From: Molossus alvarezi
Lineage: Eukaryota; Chordata; Mammalia; Chiroptera; Molossidae
Length of the DNA: 64,000 nucleotides
Direction of reading: 5' to 3'
Assembly (NCBI GenBank): GCA_037176705.1
Contig: CM073887.1
Location: 25,919,501 to 25,983,500 of the forward strand
The notes below the pieces were generated by a model. That model searched no databases and was not told the origin of the DNA. It saw only the letters and a list, made by a program, of their open reading frames with translations. The position numbers and the translations under genes were made by a program. Numbering within the stretch: the first letter of the stretch is position 1; every line of letters starts with the position of its first letter. Below are positions 1 to 10,626 of the stretch, one piece after another.

Positions 1-2022
1 CAGTCATAATGTCTGTCTTGAAAAAACATAAAGAGAGGCACACTTGGCTCAGCAAAATGTGCCAATTACTGAAGGATGTGTTTTCTACTCTGAATAGGGT
101 CATTAGCAGATCCTGAAATTTCAACTGACTTTGGTGTTTGATACACCTTTGACCAAATCAGAACCCAACTGCAGAGTGTATAGTCACATTTCTTTCATAG
201 AGAATTTATTTGAAATGCTAAAAAGAAGTCTCCTTTCTTTTGTGACTTAACGTTAAATGTCAGAGCAACTCACTCTTCATTCTTGTTTGAGTGCGCACAG
301 TACTGGCCAGCCACCCTCCTGCCCCATATGATCCATCCAGCAACCCATGGAGGTGCCCAGTAATCATTCATTGTGCACCATTTCCGTTCAGCACTGGATG
401 CTGTGGACATTCCTGTTTCAAGAGTGTGTCATTTTAGCTTTGCCTATACGTCATTAGTCTGAAAATTTGGAACAACTTATCTGACCATGATTTTTGGTTT
501 CACTTCAAGAGTGTGATTTTTGATTTGCCTATCGATTTGCTACTTTTGGCCATGTTAGGTTAATGTTCCACCCGAACTTCTCTACCCTGGGAGGTCTTCT
601 CTTTCCCTCTTCCTACATTTTTCATCTGGCAAGCAGACGCTGGGCAAGTTCTTCCTCTTTGCAGTATTATTTGACATTGCTAGTATGTGAAACATTAGCT
701 GTTTTTGATTGCCTTAGGAATTTTGGGTTTTCTAATCACGGAAATAATAAAAAGATGAGTTAATTAAGTGATATTTAAAGTGTAATTATTTTTAAAAACA
801 GGACATCAGGCATGTAACTTTGAGCTCTGTTCAAAGAAGATTTGATGAATATGGAAGACCACCATGATATTTTCAGGATACAGTACAGTGGCAATGGAGT
901 ATACATCTCTAGAAGTTCTTAGCTATAACTCCAAAATAAACAAACATTTCGCTTCTACATTATTTTCTAACTACACTGTGGCTCTGAGTAAATGATTTTC
1001 CACCAGTGAAGTAAAATTGTAAAACTGTGTTCTCTGCTTGGCTCGGTCTGGGAGATTTCTGGTTGCAGCCAAGGGAGTTATTCACAATATATGTCGAAGT
1101 TACTGGATTGAGATGAATTGGCATGAACTATGATCCTGAGGGATTTGCCACTGTCTTCTTATTACTGCAATCTCATGGAGAAGCTTTTGTGAGTTCCTGC
1201 TGGTCAAAAGCTGGGGGCAGGAGAAATCATAAACCCCTCCTTCCACTGCATGTCAGCAGTCTCCTTGGCAACACATTTTCTCTCCTGCCTTTGAGAGTTG
1301 TTATCAAGTAGAAAAAAATTTGGGTTGTTTTAGCAATGCAGGTGACTGAAACCAAGGCCACGAGATAATTATTTTTCTCCTTAGTAGGAAAAAAGCTCTC
1401 CCATGAATGTAAGTTAGTCATTAATTGAGCATTTCACTCATACTTGATGCATTGTATGGCTTCTATGACTCATGCTAAAGTCCTGTGAGCTGGGCTTGAA
1501 AATACCTTGGAAATCCAAGTGACTGCCAGGAAAAGAACAATTCAAGATTCATTATAAGAACCAATTCTAGGAAAAATAAATCAAGAAGTAAGTACAGGCC
1601 TTTTTCTACTTTGTTTTCTGTTAAGTGGAAGGAACCATAAACTTGTTAGTTATCCCTTAGAAAATGGAACAGTGTAGCACCATAATTATTTTTACATTTT
1701 TTAAATGAGAAGTTTGCTGAGACTCTGTAAATACTAAATTTGAAATTACAGATTAAAAAATGTACTGTGTCAACCAAAGTTTCTTCTTGGTCTTGAGGGT
1801 AAAAGGAAGACATGTGTTAATTAGACACAGGATCATTTACATAATCATTGCCAGCTATGAGCACAAATGAAGTGACATTTTCGTGGTCTCTGGACTTACC
1901 TGGTAATGCAGTATCTTTAGTATCACCTAAAATCTGTCACAGAATTACTGCTGAGAATCTCTGAAGATGCCACACATGAGACCATGAATGTGTTGTGTAC
2001 AATGTTGTGCTTTGATGCCTCT
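1..2022. other. intergenic, no gene recognised
   Basis: AT-rich sequence with stop codons in every frame. No reading frame above about 66 codons resembles a protein, and no repeat family is clear to me. Very old repeats could be present below my detection. Confidence 0.5.
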
Positions 2023-2039
2023 CAGATGCCCGTTTCTCT

Positions 2040-2376
2040 CTATTTTTTTTTTTATCCTCACTCAAGGACACATTTTGCATTCATCTTCAGATAGAGTGGG
2101 AGGAAGAGAGGCGGGCAGAGAGAGAGAGAGAGAATCATTGGCACAAAAGAGACACATCAAGTGGTTGCCACCCACATGACCCCAATTGGAGCTGGGGACA
2201 AACCACAACCGAAGTACGTGCCCTTAGCGGGAACCAAACCAGGGACTCTCTGGTCCACAGAAAATCAATTTTTATTTTTATTTATTTATTTATTTATTTT
2301 TAGTACGTGCCCCTAGCAGGAACCGAATCCGGTCCACAGGCCGACACTCTGACCGCTGAGCCAAACTGGCCAGTGC
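2040..2376 (-). mobile_element. Ves SINE, composite with internal duplication
   Basis: A tRNA-derived bat Ves SINE on the minus strand. On the plus strand it reads from a T-rich tail through a GA-rich block to the tRNA-like head near 2,330-2,375, where the B-box-like GGTTCGGTTCC family sequence is found. The outer copies of a 17-bp TSD with one mismatch lie at 2,023-2,039 and 2,377-2,393. Inside, about 45 bp of the head (ending in gtccacag) occurs twice, separated by an A-rich stretch (TTTA repeats on the plus strand, about 2,269-2,301). One TSD pair surrounds the whole, so the composite either inserted as one chimeric molecule or was altered later. Confidence 0.85.
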
Positions 2377-2393
2377 CAGATGCCCGTTTTTCT

Positions 2394-4717
2394 TAACTAT
2401 CACCCATGGTAGTACCCGCCCCTAAAATGCTGATGTCTGCATTGTGGACCCCAAGAAGAAATATTCACTTGATGAGAATCCTGAGAAGTAGTTCACCTGA
2501 TAGATGGATTCCCCATGGTCAACCAAGGGCCCACATTTTATAAATAATAAGAGTCTAGCACCATTTACTGACAGGGGCTCTTCATGTACTCTGTGTCCTG
2601 GGAAGAATCTCAAGCTGAACCCTCAGCTTCCTGTCCCGTGCCCCACTTATTTATGTTGTCTGGGTCAACACTTGCAGGGAAACCTTGGTTTTGTCTTTCT
2701 ACCAGTAGACTGAGACCTGCCCTGTCCAATCAGAACAGCACAATTTGGATACCTCATTTCCATAAAATGGACCTACTTGACAACCCGAGGGGGAACTTTT
2801 GCTATAAAAGATATGATTAGGTTTCCTTCATGGTTCAAAGGCACAGTTTTTTCCCAGAAGGCCAGCTTTTCAGACTTCAGCTCCTGCAGGGGCTGCTTAG
2901 GTAGCTGTTTTGATAACGGAGCTTGAACCTGTTGGAGATGAAGCTGGAGGCATCATACGAGAACGCTGTAGTGTCCAATCACACCAGTTCGTAATCTGAG
3001 GTTGGAAAAAACATTCCCAAATGCATGGGATGGCTTGTTACTAACTCGGGAGTGTTTAGCTTGTGGATCCTAGAGGGAGTCAGTCGTTGCTGCTGCTTTC
3101 ATGGTCTTAAATCATGCAGCCCTTGGCCAAAGATTAAATTTCAGCTCACAGCCATATTCTGTTACAGTGGTCAGCGAAGTACTTTGAATAGTAATGTGCT
3201 ATCTTGAGATAAAATTATCTGGAGTTAAAGGAACGGAAACACAAAGTCAAGGATTAAAGGAATGATGTAAAATTTCTGTTAAAAAAAAAAGTTAATGGCT
3301 TCTTTGAAAGGGTAGATACCAAACTACTGTGTTCTTTAGATTCCTCTGCGTACAGGGAAAAGAGTAATACAATAGTTATTTTAAGATACCGATATTTACA
3401 GTGTGAAAGAAATGACACCTTTTATAAATTTAAACATTTTTAATAAATATTTTGAGGTTGGCTTTCAAATGGCTGAGGGAACACTATTGTTTGAAGTTCC
3501 TTTAGTGTGTTGAAACTAAAAAATGTGAAAGTTTCGAAGTCTAGAGTACTGATTCTCAATACTGGGTATGCATTAGACTTGCTTACAGGGTGGGGGTGGG
3601 GGGTGGATGTCATTTAAATCACGGGTGACTGGAGCACTCCCTGCATTAGGGAGGACCACACATCTAGAAGCAGCCCTGGTGCTCATATTACTGGAGGCCA
3701 GGGCTAGCATAGAGCTCATTCTCCTTTGGCCACAGAAGGTTCTACCAGGGTCGGTACGGAAGCATCTTGCTGCCTGCCATCCAAGATATTTAAGGAATAA
3801 TATTAGCCAAAACATAAGCTAACATTACTATATGATAGAATTTTAACTAAACAAATGTGCTTTGAAAATGAAAATATTGAAAGGAAGTATACTGAAATGT
3901 TAGTAGTGAAAAAATTACCTTCACTATTAGGGTTGCAGATAATTTTTTCTGTTTCTTAATACTTTTCTATTTTTATAATAAATACATATTTTTAATCAGA
4001 AGAAGAGAATACGCCAAAGAAAAATTACGAGTGTGCCTCTTAAAAATAAAGTTGTCACATTTAATTCCTCCCCAAAAGCACAGTCCCGAGTAATAAATCG
4101 CATGATCAAAACTGCTGCTCATGATGGTCATGCCTCGGATTCCATGTGATCTGACCTTAAGCAAGTATTTTAATGAAGAAAATTAAGAATTATTAGATGC
4201 CCTTTCCTCTGGTTTCACTGTGGTGAGAGCCTCATTTACTAATTAAAGAAACAATAACAATAAAAAGAAAAAGAGTATATTAAGTACTGCTTGTATTTAT
4301 TAAGTTGTTATTGACTATGATTATTTCAAAAGAAAGAATTCTACCTGCTTTTTTATTTCTATGTTTTTCTGTCAATAAACTTATTTTCTTTTCACCTAGT
4401 TCCAAAAGGCTATTTTCTTCAAAGGATGAGTTTGTTATGTTTTCTGCTCATGAGGGCATTATCTCCATGGAACGCAGGCATAGAAGCTGGAGGTTATGAG
4501 ATAAGGCTGTTCTCTTGGAGGTGATCTATTCTTCATGTAACACTCTAAAGATATATTAGATTTTGTTTCCTCAAACAGAATATAAATTAGTTCCTTTGAA
4601 AATCAAGCAGTCTGAATATAAACCAGAATGCCTGTTTGGTGCCCTGATCTCAGATCGATGTGGTTAAATTGGTGATTTTTTTCATGAAAGTAAATAAAAG
4701 TGCATAGTGCATGTGTA

Positions 4718-4718
<1 letters not shown>
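2394..4718. other. intergenic, no gene recognised
   Basis: No coding region is supported. A weak MER5-like hAT fragment may lie at about 3,546-3,690 (gattctcaa start and a catgcat-like core). The rest is unassigned AT-rich sequence. Confidence 0.4.
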
Positions 4719-4755
<37 letters not shown>

Positions 4756-4759
4756 ACAC
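4719..4759. repeat. (CA)n microsatellite
   Basis: About 20 CA units with a single CT interruption near 4,749-4,750. The short ORF crossing it, with a run of His and Thr, is a repeat artefact. Confidence 0.95.
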
Positions 4760-4984
4760 TATGACACTGTGACTAAAGGCTGGCAGCACTGTCACAGGGA
4801 TTTTGTGTCTAGTTCCTTCTTTTGGTCACAATACAAGGTTTCAGAAATTTCCTTTGTAAGGGCTACCACTTTGAGATTATAATCTATGTCCTTAATGCAC
4901 CTCGTTTTCCAATTCTCAAATTTCTGCTCTTTCATGACCCTATATCTTTATATGTGTTATTTACTGGAGCTGGAGGGAGAGGGT

Positions 4985-5200
4985 GAATGGGGTGAACATG
5001 CACTTTGGGGGTCATACAGATGTGAGTTCTAACCATTTGTTATAAGTCATCAATTAAATGACCCTGGGAAAGTTATTTATGCTCCTTGAACCTCCATTTC
5101 TTCATCCTCAACATAGAGCAGCAACAGTGATTATATCATAGGATTCTGAGACAGTTCTTTTAAAGGGCATAGTAAGTATTCAAAAAGCATTTACCTCTTC
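4985..5200 (-). mobile_element. MIR-like SINE
   Basis: The sequence has the MIR core pattern: tgtgagttctaacc, then gaccctgggaaagttatttatg, then cctccatttcttcatcctcaacatag. It is diverged, as expected for this ancient mammalian tRNA-derived SINE. Strand is a best guess from the order of these blocks. Confidence 0.6.
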
Positions 5201-5212
5201 TCTTTCTCACCC

Positions 5213-5585
5213 TGTCTTAGTCCTTTTAGGCTGCTATAACAAAAATGCCGGAGACAGCGTGGTTTATAAACAACAGAAATTTATTTCTTACAGTTCTGGA
5301 GGCTGGGAGGTCTAAGGTCAAGGGGCGGCAGATTCAGTGTGTGGGTCTCCAGGGAAAGCCAGCTTCTTGCTTCATAGACAGTTGTGTCCTTTGTGTGTCC
5401 TCACACGGCAGATGGGATGAAGAAATGCTCTGGACGCTCCTGTGTAAGGGCATTAATCTCAGTCATGAGGGTTCCACACTCATGACCTAATCACCTCCCA
5501 AAAGCCTCACCTCCAACTGCCATCAGTTTCAGTGTTAAAATTTAACATGACTTTTTGGGGACATGCAAACATTCAGTCTATAGAA
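5213..5585 (-). mobile_element. MaLR solo LTR (MST/MLT1 type)
   Basis: A 370-bp LTR of the mammalian MaLR (ERVL-related) superfamily, seen as its reverse complement. It begins ggctgctataacaaaaatgcc, followed by ttataaacaacagaaattta, the cacagttctggaggctggga-type block, and cctcatgacctaatcacctcc-like sequence, and ends at cattcagtctatag. No internal region is attached. The subfamily letter needs a library alignment. Confidence 0.8.
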
Positions 5586-6788
5586 CCCTTCTCCAACTCT
5601 TGTATTTTTATAAACACAGAGCTTTAGATAATAGAAGGTAAGAGCACTGTCTCAGGCATTCAGAGAAGAAGGGACGGTGTGGAAGAGCAGGGCCAGTTCT
5701 TATCCAGTGTTGATGGAAAAGTCAGGAGACACCTGGCCCTTTGCCCGGGGCTTCCAAATCTCACCTGCCTGCTGTCTAACTTCAGAGATGGGAACATTCA
5801 CAAATCAGACCAGCTTTTTGTCCAGGGATGGGGTCAAAAACAGAGACACTACCAGACTGGTTAATTCTTCCACCATAATTTATTAGGCATCTTCTCTCAA
5901 TTTTTAAATTTATTTACCAAATCCCCTTCCTTCAGCATCTCCTGTGAAATGTCTTTCATCCTCTCTCATATGTGTTTACTTGCAGAGTAACTTAATTCAA
6001 AAGCATAATTACAAAAAAAGAGACATTTTAGATAAACAAGAAACAGAATCCATTTAATGTTCCTTGCATCCCACTACACACTGACTTTAATAAAAATTAA
6101 AAACATTGCAGCCTTAGCATGATCAAGGCTCAGATATATGAGACCTGGGGTAAAAGGTGTAAGTTGCTCACCTGAGCCTTATTACTACCTAGAGCTTACG
6201 TTTTCCTTAACTGTACTCTAAATAGTTTATCCGAGAATGAAATTATCAGTGGGAAACAGGACTCATTTAAGCTCCCTAATGAAGAATCTGATTAGAAATA
6301 TTGTGAAACACTTTTGAGGTTCCTCACAAGAAAGAAGTAACATTAATCATAAATATGTCATCATTAAGATGATATCCAGGGAAAATATTACTAATATTAA
6401 TATTGCTATGACAGATCTGTAAGTATTTTGGATTGGTACTGCAACACACAGTATGTTCCCATGGATACCTTTCGCTCATCTGAACAAAAGAGTACTTATA
6501 GTGTACTTTTCATATGGTAATTATCTAAATGTCAAATGTTAAATTAAAAATATTTAAGTGTTCAAAACTTCAGGAGTTGGAAGCAGCCCCCCAATTCAAT
6601 TAAAGCCTAATTACTTACTTCACTAATTACTTAAATAAAATGCATTTCTTTTTACAAATAAACTCACTAATTGGGGAAAATGAATGTTAACAATTTTGTT
6701 TTGATTTAGTCATATTTTTGCATGGAAATCGGTTTGTGGTCTTAAATAATATGAAAACCGAACAAATGAAAAGATGATTTCATTTTTT
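5586..6788. other. intergenic, no gene recognised
   Basis: AT-rich unassigned sequence. No ORF with recognisable protein similarity and no clear repeat. Confidence 0.4.
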
Positions 6789-6803
6789 AAAAGCATCCGA
6801 CTA

Positions 6804-7026
6804 CATGTCTGGCCGGTGTGGCTCACTGGTTGAGCATGGACCCATGCACCAAGAGGTCGCTGGTTCGATTCCTTGTCATGGCACATGCCCAGGTTGTGGG
6901 CACGATCCCCAATGGGGGGCATGCAGGAAGCAGCCAATCGATGTTCTCTCTCATTGATGTTTCTATCTCTCCTCTTCCTTCCTCTCTCTAAAAAACCAAT
7001 AAAGAAAAAAAACTTTTTTTAAGTAA
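6804..7026 (+). mobile_element. Ves SINE, older subfamily
   Basis: A plus-strand Ves-family SINE of the accaagaggtcgctggttcg head type. It has a polypyrimidine block (tctctctcattgatg onward) and an A-rich tail. TSDs of 15 bp, aaaagcatcYgacta, flank it at 6,789-6,803 and 7,027-7,041 with one mismatch. Confidence 0.85.
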
Positions 7027-7457
7027 AAAAGCATCTGACTATAAAGTTGGTTTCACTTGCAAACTGCTCCACAGTGAATGTGCACATGATACTTAGGCTG
7101 CATTTTGGTTCCAGTCCCAAACTTAACTGTAATTTGTTCAGAGGGCAAGTGGATCTCTTGTTTTCTTGCTTTCCTATTTATTGCTTCTTCAGTTAACTGC
7201 TCATAATATTTGGAAAGCAAGAAAGGAGAGAGACTCAAATGATATTTTTAAAGTACTCCTGGCTCAAGGTGAGTGTAGGCAGACATCAAAAGTACGATAA
7301 AGATGAGGATAAGTATAAAAAGATGGTGAATGGAGCAGGCTGAGCGGGAAATGCTGGATTATACTTACCTGGGCTGCTTGGGGAAGAAGGGAGTTGTGCC
7401 AGGAGCAAAGCATTCCGAATCCAGGTGCACATGGGGAGAGGAAATATGAGATGAAAC

Positions 7458-7619
7458 TGCTATGGGCTGATTTGTGTCTCCCTCCTCCTACAAATCCATA
7501 TGTTGAAACGCTAACCCTTAGTGCCTCAGATTGGGCTGTATTTGGAGATAAGGGCTTTATAGAGGTAATTAAGGTTAAATGAGGTCACTGGGGTGGGCCC
7601 TAATCCAATGAAGGACATC
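7458..7619 (+). mobile_element. MaLR MLT1-type LTR, 5' half (split)
   Basis: The left part of a MaLR LTR in the forward direction: tgctatgggctgatttgtg, aaatccatatgttgaaac, then cctcagattgggctg and gtggGccctaatccaatg-type blocks. It stops at 7,619, where a class I ERV is inserted. The right part resumes at 10,627. The split shows that the MaLR LTR is older than the ERV. Confidence 0.8.
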
Positions 7620-7932
7620 TGTCAGAGACCAGGGTTGCCAAGCGGGTTTTCGGCGGTGAGATACCCAAGGTAAAGAAAGGAGGTGGAGCCGAAATCAGGA
7701 GGAACCAGCAAACAGCAGCAGCAGCAGCAGCTTTATTTAATACAGATAACGACTTTTGTAGACTCATGTGGTGGGATACTCTGCACCTGGCAGTGCGCGG
7801 CGCATGCGTCCTTTGCTTTTGCTGTGTCATGCCTATGTAAGAAAGCAGGGTCTGCGCCTGCGCAGCCAGTTCTGGGTCATGTCCAGAACCATGACCTTTA
7901 TCAGCAACAGGCCACTTTCCCAGGCCCCAACA
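7620..7932 (-). repeat. ERV 3' LTR
   Basis: The 3' LTR in element orientation. The minus strand starts TGTTGGGG and ends CTCTGACA. A minus-strand AATAAA lies near 7,733-7,740, matching the polyadenylation signal in the other LTR. It carries a (CAG)6-like run at about 7,714-7,732 that is shorter in the partner LTR. A stretch of nearly 50 bp at about 7,837-7,884 is identical to the other LTR. Confidence 0.88.
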
Positions 7933-8124
7933 CTCCACCCACTAGAGGCTGAGGTGTCTGGACTTGACCCACAAAGCACCTCCCTGTACACAGAACCCAC
8001 AATAGCAGTACAGGCTGCAACACAACCAAGAGACCTCCAGCGAGGCCTGCAAGGGCTTATACCCGATACACGGTAAATCATGACTCCTTCTTTCAGGTCC
8101 CATTTCCAAAGGTCCTGCTACATA
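7933..8124 (-). other. ERV 3' internal segment, unassigned
   Basis: ERV sequence between the RNase H remnant and the 3' LTR. Short minus-strand frames are open but I cannot assign them to envelope or integrase. The sequence next to the LTR (minus strand AGTGGGTGGAGTG) is purine-rich and might be a decayed polypurine tract. Confidence 0.35.
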
Positions 8125-8460
8125 TCTTCCCTCCACAGGGGTCGGTGGCCTCTAAGCCACTCCTGGGTCGCCCAGTGAGGCAGCCATAGAGTTAGGCCTC
8201 TGTACACTGCCCACCTATCAGTGTACACGTGCACAAGGCCAAACTCTTCCATTAACACCATCTACATGGCTCGTAGTTTGGCTCATTGACTCCAGCATCG
8301 GCTCCTGTATCATACCAGAAAGTATCAGTAGCCGGTTGCAGGGCCACTGCCACCCACGTTGGAGGTTGGCCTCTGCAAGAACCATCAGTATACCAGGTAT
8401 CTGCCAGAGGGGGAGGCTTTCCCTCCTCAAAAGGGCTAGGATTTTCCTCCGCTTCCAAAG
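8125..8460 (-). pseudogene. Retroviral RNase H remnant (broken)
   Basis: Two minus-strand frames together resemble the RNase H domain of a class I ERV Pol. One (8,458 downward) contains WYTDGS at about 8,395-8,378, the motif holding an RNase H catalytic Asp. It hits a stop before the next block. A second frame (about 8,230 to 8,130) reads VYTDRWAVYRG and LPHWATQEWL, a typical downstream part of the same domain. The frame change and stops show loss of function. Upstream, 8,461-9,053 carries further decayed Pol sequence in several frames. This is a description of a dead viral fragment. Confidence 0.75.
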
Positions 8461-9053
8461 AGGGTTCCTCCTGTTCTGCCCTAAACTGTCTAGGTCCCAG
8501 CAGCAGTGCAGCTCCTACGTCAAGGGGCTGGTAGAGAACCGAATCCTCCGTTCCAAGTCAGCTCCCCACATTGTCAAAGTGGGAGTCTGGGCCACCCCCA
8601 TGCGTGGTTGAGTAGCCCAAGACCGTAACCACCCCTCTACTGGGTTTGCACGGTGACAGGATAAGGACCAGTGATACTTTTGCAGGCCAATAAGGCTGTG
8701 TCGCCACCAACTGCTTCTCAGTGAGGGAGTGACGACTCAGCTCCCTCTGTAATTAGGACCAAAACCCAACAGGACTCTTCAGAGTTCCTTGCTTCTGCCA
8801 GAGATCCAGCCAAAGCCTGAGTCGTCCACCTGTACATCAGGAGGAACAGCAAAGCTGGATCCATGACTCGCAGTGTCGGCCTGGGCTTCTGCCTGTCTCG
8901 GCCAGAAAAGCTTGGTCCACCATAGGAGACCAGTCCCAGGTCCCCCCTTCCGGGCCATGTGGTGGAGGGATTTCATCAGCATGGCTAAATGGGTTATAAA
9001 GGTTCACCAGAACCATAGTAGTCTCACATATGTCTGCAATTGTTTCACTGTTT
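8461..9053 (-). pseudogene. Retroviral Pol connection-region remnant
   Basis: Between the RT and RNase H pieces. Minus-strand frames carry short segments that look like the Pol thumb/connection region, for example a VLLGFGPN stretch near 8,750. Several stops and frame changes interrupt it, so no single product is possible. Confidence 0.5.
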
Positions 9054-9605
9054 CTACTCTAGGATAGGCCTGTATTTTATCGATAGTTGCCTCAGGCATA
9101 ACTTTTGTTTTACTGGACCTACACCACCCATGAACTTGACAGAGTGTTCAGGCCCTTGGACCTTGTCCATGTTGACAGTCCACCCCCAGCTCACCAGGGC
9201 TTCCTGAAGGCTGCGTGCGCCGGCTTCTAGTTCTGCAAGAGAATCAGAGGTTAACATTATGTCATCAATATAATGGAACAAGCGTACATTCGCAGGTTTG
9301 TTCCAGGACCTTGAGTCCTGGGCTACCAAACCAGAGCCTGGGACTATGTAAATAGCCTTGGGGCAACATTGTCTTCCTTCCCAGGTTAAGGCAAACTGTT
9401 CCTGACTTTCAGAGTCAATGTCTACGGAGAAAAAGGCATTAGCCAACTCCACAACATAATGAAACCGTCCCAGTTCTTGTGACAAACGGTCCATCAATTC
9501 AGTAATATTTGGTACTGCCTCATGTAAGGGCGGGGTAACCTTGTTCAGGTCTCTGTAGTCCACAGCCCTTGGGGTCGCTGAAGGAGGGCTCCTCTGTGCC
9601 ATCAT
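9054..9605 (-). pseudogene. Retroviral reverse transcriptase fragment
   Basis: A 183-codon open frame on the minus strand matches the fingers and palm of a class I ERV reverse transcriptase. [12 protein letters not shown] lies at residues 15-26, the palm block around [12 protein letters not shown] at 52-63, and the catalytic YIDD box at 112-115. [17 protein letters not shown] follows near the end. Two defects are visible. The first catalytic Asp of the palm block is Glu53, and the conserved LPQG...SP segment expected between the palm block and YIDD is missing, leaving IVPGSG directly before VAQDS. The frame is short at both ends. It lies between the decayed connection region and a GC-rich leader/gag side. 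Confidence 0.85.
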
Positions 9606-10304
9606 CCTCAGCTGTGCCGTTCACAGCTTCCGCCGCCTTGTCCCGGCCTGCTCCCCCAGGGCCTCATCCTTGGCTGGGGCGGGGGAGTTCCTCCTGGGGT
9701 GGGGGATGAGCTGGGGTGGAGCCAGCCGCCTCCTCCCTGTCGGCCACCTACTGGGCAGGCGCTTCAGGCCCTGGCCCGGCCTCTGCCTCCTCTTCCTCGC
9801 TGTCTACCACTCCTCCAGTGGCGGCTTGACAGCAGGGTGCTGCTGTCCGGGCTTGGCCGCCCGGCCGCCGCTATGTTCTCCAAGTTCTGCATGGGCCCGC
9901 CGCTTCTGTCACCAAGGGCCGGGCTTGTATGGACCCGGCAGCAGGGCTGGCACGAGAAGTCACGGCTGATTCGGCCAGACCAGGGAGCATGCACTCAGCC
10001 ACCACCAGGCACTGCTCCAAGTCCTCCCCCCCTCTGCTGCAGCTGCTGCACTTGGTTCATGAGGTCCTGCCTGCCTCGGCTGGCAGGAACACCCACGCAA
10101 CGCCTCCCGCAGCCTCCCAGTGGTGTGCTGCGGGAATGTTCGGTCCCAGCATTTCCAAAATGTCCTGCACCTCGTCAGGCCAGGGACGTGCAGCGTCCCA
10201 ATCTTCCATATAGGCCATCAGATACACCGCCACTGGGTACCAGAGGGATGCTGGGGCTACATCCCAGGGCTGCTCCTTGCTAGGGGATGTTGGGGTACCC
10301 ACCT
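9606..10304 (-). other. ERV GC-rich leader/gag-side segment
   Basis: GC- and CpG-rich sequence between the reverse transcriptase fragment and the primer-binding site. In an intact ERV this would be leader, gag and protease, but at 0.7 kb it is far too short. Minus-strand open stretches (for example 10,323 to 10,057) are Pro- and Trp-rich, and I cannot align them with gag motifs. No zinc knuckle is seen. The plus-strand 194-codon frame here is antisense to the element and probably meaningless. Confidence 0.5.
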
Positions 10305-10322
10305 CATCCTGCCACTGCACCA
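10305..10322 (-). promoter_or_regulatory. ERV primer-binding site, tRNA-Gly-like
   Basis: Two bases inside the 5' LTR edge, the minus strand reads TGGTGCAGTGGCAGGATG. It matches the complement of a tRNA-Gly 3' end at 15 of 18 positions by my comparison. The position and TGG start are canonical for a retroviral primer-binding site. Confidence 0.6.
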
Positions 10323-10324
10323 AG

Positions 10325-10626
10325 TGTCAGAGACTGGGGGGTTTCCGCAGTGAGATACGCAAGGTAAAGAAGGCACGTGGAGCCGACATCAGGAAGGACA
10401 AACAGACGGCGGCAGCAGTTTTATTCTATACGGCTAAGGCTAAGGGCTTTTACCGACTCGGGTGGCGGGATACTCTGCACCAGGCAGTGCCTGGCGCACC
10501 CGTCCTTTGCATTTACTGTGTCATGCTTATGTAAGAAAGCAGGGTCTGCGCCTGCGCAGCCAGTTCTGGGTCATGTCCTGAACCATGACCTCTATCAACA
10601 ACAGTCGGTTTTCCCAGGCCCCAACA
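10325..10626 (-). repeat. ERV 5' LTR
   Basis: Partner of the LTR at 7,620-7,932, in the same orientation, with TGT...ACA ends and a minus-strand AATAAA near 10,421-10,427. It differs from its partner by scattered substitutions and small indels, mostly in the half that is U5/R on the minus strand. Confidence 0.88.

Larger units (their letters stand above)
7620..10626 (-). mobile_element. Class I (gammaretrovirus-like) ERV, internally deleted provirus
   Basis: A 3.0-kb endogenous retrovirus on the minus strand. Direct LTRs lie at 7,620-7,932 and 10,325-10,626, and each has TGT...ACA ends. A 5-bp TSD with one mismatch (acatc at 7,615-7,619, gcatc at 10,627-10,631) flanks it. Next to the 5' LTR is a tRNA-Gly-like primer site. 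The internal part keeps a GC-rich leader/gag-side stretch, a broken reverse transcriptase and RNase H pieces. I recognise no protease, integrase or envelope, and the 3-kb length against the usual 7-9 kb implies large deletions. It cannot encode a virus. LTR divergence is visible throughout, so the insertion is not recent. Confidence 0.85.

Noticed and set aside
6804..7026. tRNA-like head that could be called a tRNA gene
   Set aside because: This and the other Ves heads keep pol III box-like sequence but are followed by the SINE body and tail; none folds obviously as a functional tRNA.
9699..10283. 194-codon plus-strand frame
   Set aside because: It is antisense to the ERV, Pro/Cys-rich through base composition, and has no recognisable domain.
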